Shown here piece by piece: positions 49,990 through 59,737 of a stretch of 64,000 bases of DNA. Source of the DNA: Daphnia carinata (taxonomy: Eukaryota; Arthropoda; Branchiopoda; Diplostraca; Daphniidae); assembly GCF_022539665.2 (NCBI RefSeq), contig NC_081337.1, positions 8,408,679 to 8,472,678 of the forward strand, read 5' to 3'. The stretch's first letter is position 1. Each line of letters opens with the position of its first letter. The notes beneath the pieces were generated by a model that saw only the letters and a program-made list of their open reading frames with translations, was not told the origin of the DNA and did not search any database. The position numbers and the translations under genes were made by a program.

Positions 49990-52690
49990 TAATAATTGAA
50001 TACTTGCAGATAAACGATAAACCAATGGAAATAATGCTTATCATCAAAGGTGACAAAAACAAATAAAGCAAAGCAAAAATAATAAAAGTTGATAAATGTA
50101 ATGTGTGAACACAGCTGACACAGACAATGAAAGAAACAAATTTTCCAAAAAAATATTTTATAAAAAAAATTTTATTGACAATTCTCTGCACATTACAATT
50201 ATTTTTGCAACTTTAAAAAGGCACAATAGCCCTTTCAAAAGTTGCCGTCAACCCAGGCAGGGGGAGACACTGCCTTGTTGACCCACCGGGGAGATTACCC
50301 GGTGATTGGCTAAGAGAAGCCGGAAGAAGAGCTGAAGATTTGGAACATTTTTACAGGAGCGATTAACCTTTAGTTCGGATTTGTGGGTAGCCACAGAGCC
50401 CTCCGTGAACACATCATCGGACTAAGCGGACATCCACGTCCCCTTTCCGGCCAGAGCCCTCCAAACCTCGGTATATGTTGTTTTTATATATACCGTACAG
50501 TAGGGGCATGACCCCCTACGGGCTTATTACGAGTCAAGGGGAAACGGGGCTACGGAAAGGAAGGGAGCCCAGATATGCACTTCAATTTTTTAAATATAAA
50601 ATACCGTCTCGGGAATCCGAATGAAGTATAGAAATGTCATGTCATCCATTCAATCATTAAAATTTATTCAGTGTCATGCCCCAACCAAGAATCTTTTCAG
50701 ATCCAATGTTACTATTAACCTATGCTGAGAAAAGAAAAACAACACCATTAAGCATCTCAATTGTTGCTCATGTGACTTACATGACTTATAGATTCAACTT
50801 CTGGCAGAAGCTTGGGAAAGGCCATACAAATTGCAGATGAAAATCATTGTATAAGGCTCTTGATTGATAAAATAGCACCCCTAGAATGTTGCATTGTTGA
50901 TAGTTGTGTTCCCAGTATGCTGAAAATCCTTTCCTATTGGATAAATTTTTTTTATAGATTAGACATGGTTGGCAAAAGGCAGGAGAAATGCTTTGTCATA
51001 AATTCAAAAAATTTTCAAGAAAATTCCTTTCATACCTAAAAAGTCTATGTATGATGTTCATCGCTGCAATGCCAACGCAATGAAACATCTTTAGGGCCAT
51101 TTAAGTACCCAGCTTCACCAACACTCTGAATGTAAAGGACAAGTTGTTCTTTAGCAAGAGAAGCAGAATTATTTGAGGCTTCTAGCTGTGACAGAACTAT
51201 AAAGGATTGCTGTTACACAGGATTCATTCACACAAGATGGTACTTCTCATTAGACAATTTGCATATTCTACTTTACCTCATACCTTAATGGTAATGCACT
51301 TTCAGTGTTTTTCAACTGGAGGCTCACTCTTCCATCCTGTAACACTTCCAGACTTGACTTGATCCCCCACTAAAATTCTGTGAATGCAAAATAATAGCAT
51401 TAAAAATAGTTTTTCGATAGACAAAAAACCGAAACGTACCCAATTCATGTTTTATGTTGAACTCGTGCTATTGCTGGGTTTCCCTACCACACCCATTTTC
51501 AGCCCAAATACAGTCCCACAATTGTTCACTTCCTTTGCTGCATGGACTTATTACTAACAATTCTTTTAGTGCAGCACTAACAGAATTTAACTTTAACACA
51601 CTGTCAGGTGGTAGACTGAATAACTAAACAATAAATAATTGTTTGTTAAAATTCTATACTTATTTTGAATTCTTATTTGAAAAGTTTAGGTACCTGACTG
51701 TGTTCGCCTAATGCCAATTCATCCTCATGTTCAGTTAGGGATGAGTTTGGAAAAACCTCCTTCACTGTTTGGAAACTGTTCCATTCCAATTGGTTCTTTT
51801 CCCCTAGCTGAGCTTGTAGACTCAAAATTTGAGCTACAAAACACAAATGAATAAAAGCAAATAAATAGAATCATTACGTATTAGGCCTTACCATCCTTAG
51901 CTTTGCTGTTATCTAATATTTTGTGTTGTTCCAATAATTGGGCCTGCAGCTTCATAATTTGATCTAATAAACAATAAGTAATAATTGAAAACCAATATAA
52001 TAATGTTTATACTTACCATCCTTTTGTTGTATTATCTTATCCATTTTTCAATTGTTCCTCCAGCCACGCGTTATTCTCCATCCACGCTACTGAACTAACT
52101 GCGAATGGCATCCAATGGACTGAAATTGCCTAGGCCAGTAATAACGAGTCTGAGCGGTAGATGGCTACGTGTCGGAAAAAAAGAAAAAAGTGTGATTTTT
52201 TTTTTTTTTGTGTAAAACGGATTGCCATATTTTTTGGCATTGTAGTTTTTTATGGCAATCCGTTTTACCCTACCTTTTTTCCAAAATTTGTTTCTTTCAT
52301 TGTCTGCCTTCGCTGTGTTTACACATAAAATTTATCACTTTTTTTTTATTTAGCTTGCTCAATTCACCTTTATTGTTTTGGCCACCTTTGATGGTAAGCA
52401 TTGGGATACCTTTAATGGTAAGCATTGTATCCATTTGTTTATCGTTTATCTGTAAGCATTCAATATTTATCCAAGGATCGAACCCTGGATGTTCGGCATA
52501 CCGCGCCGATGCTCTACCAATGAGCCATGAATCATACGATGCAAAGTTGGCTTTTTTCTAGTCACTTGCGGACTTGCATTTTCACTTAGAATAAAACTGA
52601 AATGCAATACTGCAAAATTCTTTTCTACATTTATTCTCCTTCATTTTTACACATCTACTGAGGTTTAAACCCAGGGTAACAGATATCGTA
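49990..52690 (-). mobile_element. Repeat unit B (minus orientation), right arm of the palindrome
   Basis: Reverse-complement copy of unit A with very high identity. It carries the same coiled-coil ORF (exons within 51464-52040, minus strand), including the same premature stop, and the same hairpin block (50219-50575). Sharing the derived stop means A and B are duplicates of one already-broken copy or are kept alike by gene conversion. Confidence 0.65.
51464..52040 (-). CDS. Spliced coiled-coil ORF carried in repeat unit B
   Basis: Mirror of the unit A ORF (131 codons, four exons at the mirrored positions). Splice sites and the terminal TAG are identical in the stretches I compared. No function is recognised. 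Confidence 0.45.
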
Positions 52691-52979
52691 GCTAAAGACT
52701 ATACCACAGAGCTATGGTCCTTATGAAAGCAATAGACAGATAAACATATACTTGTGAAGGACTGCATAAACATCCTAGACGATAACATATGATATGCGAA
52801 AATAAAATATTTGTATATATCTCGTGGCTCAATGTTAGAGCACCGGCGTTGCACGCTGAATGTCTGGGGATCGGTTCCCATACGAGTAAAATAAAATAAA
52901 AATTCAAAATTGCTTCAGAAAATATCCAGGTATTACACGTTATTCCTTGAATCTAACTTGAAGAATTCAAAGAGTGTAA

Positions 52980-54502
52980 TAAATAATATTTGAATACTTA
53001 CAAATAAACGATAAACCAATGGAAACAATGCTTGCCATCAAAGGTGGCAAAAACAATAAAGTTGAATTGAGCAAGCTAAATAAAAAAAAAGTTGATAAAT
53101 GTAATGTGTTAACACAGCGAAAACAGACAATGAAAGAAACAAATTTTGGAAAAAAAAATTTATAAAAAAAATTTTATTGACAATTCTCTGCACATTAGAA
53201 TTATTTTTGCAACTTTAAAAAGGCACAATAGCCCTTTCAAAAGTTGCCGTCAACCCAGGAAGGGGTAGACACTGCCTTGTTGACCCACCGGGGAGATTAC
53301 CCGGTGATTGGCTAAGAGAAGCCGGAAGAAGAGCTGAAGATATGGAACATTTTTACAGGAGCGATTAACCTTTAGTTCGGATTTGTGGGTAGCCACGTCG
53401 CCAACCGTGAAAACATCATCGGACTAAGCGGACCCCCACGTCCCCTTTCCGGCCAGAGCCCTCCAAACCTCGGTATATGTTATTTTTATATATACCGTAC
53501 AGTAGGGGCATGACCCCCTACGGGCTTATTACGAGTCAAGGGGAAACGGGGCTACGGAAAGGAAGGGAGCCCAGATATGCACTTCAATTTTTTAAATATA
53601 AAATACCGTCTCGAGAATCCGAATGAAGTATAGAAATGTCATGTCATCCATCCAATCATTACAATTTATTCAGTGTCTTGCCCCAACCAAGAATCTTTTC
53701 AGATCCAATGTTACTATTAACCTATGCTGAGAAAAGAAAAACAACACCATTAAGCATCTCAATTGTTGCTCATGTAACTTACATGACTCATAGATTCAAC
53801 TTCTGGCAGAAGCTTGGGAAAGGCCATACAAATTGCAGATGAAAATCATTGTATAAGGCTCTTGAATGATAATATAGCACCCGTAGAATGTTGCATTGTT
53901 GATAGTTATGTTCCCAGTATATGAAAATCCTTTCCTGTTGGATAAATTTTTTTTTGTAGATTAGACATGGTTGGCAAAAAGGCGGAGAAATGCTTCGTCA
54001 TAAATTCAAAATTTTTTCAAGAAAATTCCTTTCATACCTAAATAGTCCATGTATGATGTTCATCGCTGCAATGCCAGCAAAGTGAAACATCTTAGGGCCA
54101 TTTAAGTATCCAGCTTCACCAACACTCGGAACGTAAAGGATATGTTGTTCTTTAGCCAGAGAAGCAGAATTATTAGAGGTTTCTAGCTGTGACACTATGA
54201 AGGATTGTACCGGATTTATTAACACAAGATGATACTTCTCATTAGACAATTTGCATTACTCTATTACTTTACCTCATACCTTAACAGTAATGCACTCTCA
54301 GTGTTTTTTCAACTACAGGGCAACTCTTCTATCCTGTAACACTTCCAGACTTGACTTGATCCCCCGCTAAAATTCTGTGAATGCAAAATAATAGCATTAA
54401 AAATACTTTGTCGGTAGACAAAAAACCATGAAGTACCTAATCCATGTTTGATGTTGAACTCATGCCATTTCTGGGTTTCCGTACCACACCCATTTTCGGC
54501 AG
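52980..54502 (-). mobile_element. Repeat unit C (minus orientation), truncated
   Basis: Third copy in the same orientation as B, more diverged (many substitutions and small indels). It keeps the inner end (52980-53170), the hairpin block (about 53225-53582) and the downstream exon-like blocks. It ends abruptly at about 54502, inside the last exon of the coiled-coil ORF (ENGCG segment), so the first exons are missing. Confidence 0.65.
53998..54500 (-). pseudogene. Remnant of the repeat-borne gene in unit C
   Basis: On the minus strand an open block reads SNNSASLAKEQ, SVGEAGYLNGPKMFHFAGI and GLFRYERNFLEKIL. It lacks the extra A that breaks the same exon in unit A. Upstream blocks (GDQVKSGSVTG, then a stop) and the ENGCGTETQKWHEF segment are present, the latter without the stop found in A and B. 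The 5' exons are absent. This copy shows the older state of the gene at two sites and is itself broken elsewhere. Confidence 0.5.
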
Positions 54503-54907
54503 TCTTTATGGTATGGTAATATTAATCTAAGCCACATGTACCACTATGAAATGGATGTTCAAAAGCAAATAAAAACCTGTTGAGATGGATATCAGGAGAA
54601 TCAGAATAGATCTCAATCAATTTCAGTTATTCTTTTCCCTATAGTACTTAGTGACATAGCATAATAGATATACCTGCCTCAATTCAGAACCATAGACCAA
54701 CAAAAAAGAACACAGAAATGTAGCTGTAAAAGCAGATCACTTTAGAACACAGGATCAGGTATAGTTCATCTAAGAGTAGACCTAAAATGCAAAGACAAAA
54801 ATATTGGGCATAATTGCAGTTTACCAAACACAGTGGCAAAATAAAATAATTGTCAAAGAAAGACATATGCACACTTGGGTTGGCGAATGGGTAAGTCTGA
54901 TGCAATG

Positions 54908-55063
54908 TATGGCAATCCGTTTTACCTCCCCCCCCCCAAAAAAAAAAAAATATCGGCCATTCTTTCTGTTTTACTGCTACCCACCGCTAGATGCCGATAG
55001 CAGTGAAATAGAAAAAAAAGGCCGATATTTTTTTTTGGTGGGGGGGTAAAACGGATTGCCATA
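54908..55063. mobile_element. Palindromic 156-bp MITE
   Basis: TATGGCAATCCGTTTTACC at the left is exactly inverted at the right end (GGTAAAACGGATTGCCATA). Inside, AAAATATCGGCC and GGCCGATATTTTT also pair, so the whole element folds into a hairpin around CACCGCTAG. Terminal TA on both sides fits a TA target-site duplication (Tc1/mariner-like). Confidence 0.8.
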
Positions 55064-55074
55064 CATAAACTGAC

Positions 55075-55181
55075 CGAAAAAATTTTTAAGCCCGACTAAA
55101 TAAGTTCGACTAAATAAGCCCGACTAAATAAGTCCGACTAAACAAGCCCGACTTTTCTCAGTCGGGCTTAAAAATTTTTCT
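55075..55181. repeat. Five-unit 14-bp tandem repeat closed by one inverted arm
   Basis: The unit AAGCCCGACTAAAT is repeated from 55088 to 55153 with slight variation (CCC, TTC, CCC, TCC, CCC before GACT). A single AGTCGGGCTT follows at about 55160-55169. The outer flanks AAAAATTTTT and AAAAATTTTTC are also inverted, so any of the repeats could pair with the one complementary arm. Confidence 0.85.
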
Positions 55182-55291
55182 GAAAAAACTGAAACCCATC
55201 GGAATTGGTTAAATATCTCAGGATATACTCAAAATTGAATGCTGATTCCGGAAAAATTGCTATTTTTTTCATTAAGTTAATCGTTTTTGAA

Positions 55292-55371
55292 ATACACTGA
55301 ATATTTGACGCAATGCTAGCGCGCCAGTATGGTACAGCGCTAGCGTGATGTAGTAGAAATATTCGGTGTAT
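55292..55371. repeat. 80-bp foldback element
   Basis: ATACACTGAATATTT (55292-55306) is inverted with one mismatch at 55357-55371. An inner pair GCTAGCGC/GCGCTAGC (55315-55322 and 55337-55344) closes a 14-nt loop. It lies about 270 bp upstream of the ANKRD49 start codon. It may be a small MITE. Confidence 0.65.
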
Positions 55372-55636
55372 GTTGACTCAATGCTATCGCCATCTACCGG
55401 TCATATTTCTAGTTAGTTCTCTACATACACTCACCACTATAATATAAAAAATACACGTTATTAGGCTACTCAACATGTTTCGTATATTTGACGTTCCGTA
55501 GCAGACGATATTGCTTTGTGAGCACAGCAAACCTTAATTTAAGTTCTGTAATTCGCTGACAGTTCACAACAAAGGCACCGGAATTTTAAATAAATTGATC
55601 GTTACTGTTCTTGTGTTATCCCCTTATTCGGCGCAA

Positions 55637-56270
55637 ATGTGTTCGCGGTCATTAACGCAGCTTGATAGCGACAATGATGATGTTGAGGAGGAGCGGAACC
55701 CCCATGGTAAAATTGTATATATTCCATTATATCTATTTATACAAATATGAATTATTTCCTAATCCTATTTCAGAAACTCCAGAAAAGGAAATTCTTTGGG
55801 CTGCAGCTGAAGGAGATATAAGTATAATTAGAAATTTACTTCAAAATAATCCAGCTCTGGTGCACGTGAAAGATCGGGATGGCTATAGTGCTCTTCACAG
55901 AGCTTGTTATGAAAATCATGTGAATATTGTGGAATTATTACTGAAACACAAATCCAACATAGGTGCAGTAACTAATGAATTGTGGCAACCATTGCATTCA
56001 GCTAGCAAATGGAATAGCAGTTCGTGTGTGTCATTATTGTTGGAATGGGGTACAAGTATCAATGCAGTTACAAAGGGTGGGCTTACACCTCTGCATTTGG
56101 CGTCATCTAATTCAACTGCTTATGAAACATTAGTTGTCTTGTTAAACTACCCATTGGTCAATCCAAGTATTTTAAGTAACAATGGTGAAACAGCTTGTGA
56201 AATTTCCCGTAGATGTGGTCCGTACTCGCGACTTTTTGATATGGTAAATGAAGCTTTGAACGAAATATAA
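55637..56270 (+). CDS. ANKRD49: Ankyrin repeat domain protein 49 orthologue
   Basis: Two exons (55637-55706, 55774-56270) give 188 aa. An acidic N-terminus is followed by TPEKEILWAAAEGDISIIRNLL and three to four ankyrin repeats. Matching landmarks include ALHRACYENHVNIVELLL, WQPLHSASKWNSSSCVSLLL and GLTPLHLASSN, and the C-terminal block has NNGETACEISRR. This order and the K-W-N in the second repeat match vertebrate ANKRD49. Only a small adaptor role can be stated; in mammals it is described in germ cells. A foldback and a tandem-repeat element lie in the upstream 600 bp. Confidence 0.9.
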
Positions 56271-56914
56271 ACTCGTTTGACAGTCATGACGTTCGGACCT
56301 CAGTAATATGTTACTTCTAAAGGTAAAATCCACAAGAAAGTTTAATATTAAAATAGCCTAAAATGTTTTAAATCCACCTGTTGTTTTTATGCTGTTCAGT
56401 TCAGCATAAAGTAAATATTTGGTGATGGTCTTGCCTATAGTAATTCTAAAACACAAGGAAGACAACAGAAGTTCCTTAAGGGTAGAGCGAAATTTGATTT
56501 CCTATTTATTATTTACATTATCTATGCTACTTCGTTTCTTTTACATTAGAAATCCTTAACTGCACAATGAGCATGAGTCAAGGAATGCTTTATTAGAGGT
56601 TGACTATCATTTAACAGTGCTTGACGAGCATGGCAATTGGTTTGATAAAAAAAATAATTTCGTGTAACCTGTCTTGTTATTTAAAAAAAAGGGGGGGGGG
56701 GAGGCAAACAATCGACATGGGTGGTAAAAAGGATGAGGAGATTGGACAAAGATAATCTGAGCAATTTTCAAGGACACTTGGTATATCTTATGTACACAAG
56801 ATGGGAAATCCACTTTACAGACCCTAGACACAAAAATAAGTCTTCTAGTGAGCCACATGCATTTATAGACTCTAGAGCGGCAAGCTGACTTATTCCGTCT
56901 TAGAATGTATAGGT
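56271..56914. other. Convergent intergenic region
   Basis: About 640 bp between the ANKRD49 stop and the G-alpha stop. It should contain both 3' UTRs. A poly-A plus poly-G run lies near 56682-56701. No exon or repeat family member was seen. Confidence 0.4.
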
Positions 56915-58497
56915 TTACTGGAGCATTAAGTTCTCCAGGTGCTTTTGAAGAATGAAATCCTTGACAGCACCGAAAACTTTGTTGATATTTTCGGTATCCA
57001 CAGCAGTGGTAAAATGATGGTAAAGGACTTGATGGCTATTACGTCGGGCGGAAACGAACATGTTTAAAATGAAGGCTTGAACTTTAGACAAATCATATGG
57101 GTCATCCTGCAAATAACATAACATACAGCAAATATATATTTTAAAAAACATTAATACATTTATACAAATTAATATAAAGGAACTGCATTACCTTGTAATC
57201 AGGGAAATAGTGAGCAATATTTGACGCTCGTGTCGAAAGCTTGGCAGTAAGAAGATCTGTTTTGTTCAGGAATAGGATAAAGGCAACAGACAGCAAATAG
57301 CGAATGTTGACGATTGTATCAAATATGTTTATAGACTCCTCTAGTCGTTTCGTTCGTCTTTGATACCACAAAATATTAGCATTTTCGAAGTAGGAATGAA
57401 CAAAATTTTACACTTTTACCTATCTTCCATTAGAACTTGGTCATACTCAGAAGAGGATACCAAAAACAGGATTGCTGTTACTGAATCAAAACACTGAAGC
57501 CACTTTTGCCTTTGTGACCGTTGGCCGCCAACGTCTACGAACCGAAACGGGATGGAATTGATGTTCATAACGAATTCCGTTACTCCTTTGGTTGCTTTGC
57601 GCGCGTGAAGGATGTCCTGATTATTCGGCAGATAGTCCTACAAATAAATAAAATAGTTTATTGAAAGCAACACCAAAAAACACGGCGGATTGCAATTGGT
57701 AGCAATCGTTTGTTTCCATAACTTACCTTTACAGCGATCCGTTCAAGATTTTCAAAAAAATACTTTACAGAATCACTCTGCAAAGAAAATGTGTCATTAG
57801 TCGCATGCAAAATAATGCAACCTTTTCACTTTATGTGCAGTAGATGATTATGGCAGCTTGGTATTGCAGATTATGTAACAAATAATGAAGATACATGAAA
57901 TTTGCTGTTATGAATTTCGAATACTGAAGAAAGCAGATCATTTTGCTTAATGCTCCAGAACTTTATTTGTAATAAAGCTAACATGGTAATAAAAATGAAT
58001 AAAAGTATGAACCTGGTTAGACTTACAAGTTGGAATTCTCTTCTTCTCTCGTAAGCTTCTCTAATACCATGATCTTGCCATAGTTGTTGAATGTAGACGG
58101 CATATTCCATGAACACTTTTGTGTCAAATTGCATGACGTTGTCTACTCTAAGAAGGAATGGGGCTAGACTGGCATTGTTTTCATTTTCCCATGGAATTTG
58201 TAATTTTTCTCGAGCATCAACCAGGACTCTCATGCCTCGAATGATATTCTGGTATACAATTGACTGGAATTCCTGAATGGCCTCTGTTTCAAATCTGACT
58301 CCATGAATGATTCTCATCTGCTTCAGAAATGTTGATTTGCCCGATTCGCCAGCTCCAAGAAGCAGAAGTTTAACTTGGCGCCGGTTGCTCTGCTTCTCTC
58401 TCTCGATGGCTTTGTCGATCTTCAGGCTTCTATTTATTTGCTCAATCTCTTCGTCTGAATACTTCCAGTGCAGACAGCAGTGAATTAGAGCCGCCAT
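56915..58497 (-). CDS. Heterotrimeric G protein alpha subunit, G12/13 class (concertina-like)
   Basis: Membrane-anchored GTPase that couples receptors to RhoGEF/Rho and cell-shape change. Five exons join in frame to 365 aa: 58027-58497, 57727-57777, 57420-57637, 57192-57357, 56915-57106. Landmarks are Cys7-Cys8 (possible palmitoylation), P-loop GAGESGKST (48-56), [16 protein letters not shown] (typical of G12/13), switch I RKATKG (187-192), switch II DVGGQR (209-214, catalytic Gln213), NKTD (278-281) and [13 protein letters not shown] with C-terminus LENLMLQ. The tail ending in LMLQ is the G12/13 hallmark. Switch II continues RSQRQKW where the common form is RSERK(K/R)W. An in-frame ORF start further upstream was not used because the ATG at 58497 gives the family's N-terminal length. 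Confidence 0.95.
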
Positions 58498-59737
58498 TTT
58501 TTTTAGACTGAATATCTTGTTTATCACTTGCTCATGACACTCAAACCGGAACAAAACGTAATTTGTTTACCCCGCCTATTTGTGTTGCAACTATCCAGAA
58601 CAAGTTCAAAATGAATACGGCAACAAAAGCCAAGATATTGTTATGTGGGGGGCGTTGCAATAGCAAAATCCTACGCCACCATCTGGTGGCGCGAAATCGC
58701 AACCTTACCCCTTTATTTCCACCAAAACGACAGGATGGAAAACAACGAAGTATAACATAGACGAAAAACTTAAGGCATGCTGCTTGTAGACATTGTGCAA
58801 ACCCTTCCATAGTTAGACTTAAGGGTTGCGGTGTTGACCGTTTACACCATATCTGCTATGAAGGCAGACAAATGTAGGATCTTGTACGTATTATTGGCTA
58901 GCTATAGTTCTCGCGACTGGTTCAACAAGGAAATTGATCTCAATTTCGTAGAAGGGCAAAGTCTGAGCGAAAACTGATCTGCTTGTTTGTATTGAAATGT
59001 CGTCTGTCGATCGAAAGATGGATTGCCAACTTTTACAATCTAAATTTGTTTGAAATCTTTTATCATGCACTGCTTTATCCATAATAGATACTACAGTTAC
59101 GGTAGTTAGTAATAAGCAAAAGATGAAAAGATTTAAGAAACCTGCATAATCAGCTTTTACATTTATTAATCGATTCGAGGTGCGAAATCTCTACCATTGA
59201 GCGCATCTGCGAAATCTTGTATGAAAATCGATAACCTGTTGACACCCATATTGGTTTTCTCCATTTGCTCTTTCAGTTTTTGTTATTGAGATGTCATCGT
59301 GCAAACGCTTGCTATCACAGTATGTTCTATATATCGTGGCATACGTTTTTTCACACTCTTAATAATTATGTATTCGAAAGATAAGGTAATTTAAAAAAAA
59401 AACAAATAGTGCGGAAATGGGGATATTCGATAATAACATAGCCCCTTTCTATAAAGTCGAATTAAAAACCACGATTGCACAAACGACGTAATAGGTAACG
59501 AGATTAATCGAGGAATTATAGAAAGATCTTTCATGAATTAAAGATCAGATAAAATACAGGCTTGAAGGAAAACGTAACAAAATAAAGTTAAATGATTGAA
59601 CCATGATATAGGGGAAGATGCATGGGCGAGAGAAGGATAGAGAAACGGAAAAAAGCATCGGGCAGGTGTCTCACCAGGACAATCGTCGGAAATGTAATAC
59701 GTATGCATCATTGGTGGGTAAAATAAAAATAGAATGT
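58498..59737. other. Intergenic region between G-alpha and the BTB gene
   Basis: About 1.2 kb with only short frames that lack splice partners and homology. A 16-bp inverted repeat GCCACC-ATCT-GGTGGC followed by GCG lies at 58675-58690 and resembles an insulator (CTCF-type) core. The region should contain the G-alpha promoter and the BTB gene 3' UTR. Confidence 0.4.

Larger units (their letters stand above)
46774..52690. repeat. Large imperfect palindrome: two 2.7 kb arms, 0.5 kb spacer
   Basis: The left arm (46774-49477) is the near-exact reverse complement of the right arm (about 49990-52690). Coordinates of matching points sum to about 99464-99467 throughout (for example 47235 with 52229 and 47213 with 52251). 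Scattered single-base differences exist (for example TCATTCAAGAG versus TCAATCAAGAG), so it is not a simple assembly mirror. The 512-bp spacer (49478-49989) is related to 52470-52980, just outside the right arm. Confidence 0.9.

Noticed and set aside
46774-52690. Palindrome as a pure assembly artefact
   Set aside because: The arms carry scattered substitutions and small indels, and the spacer is real and matches a second locus. Long reads are still needed for proof.
58541-58810. 89-codon minus-strand frame upstream of G-alpha
   Set aside because: No homology and overlaps the likely promoter; the plus-strand frame here is equally unsupported.
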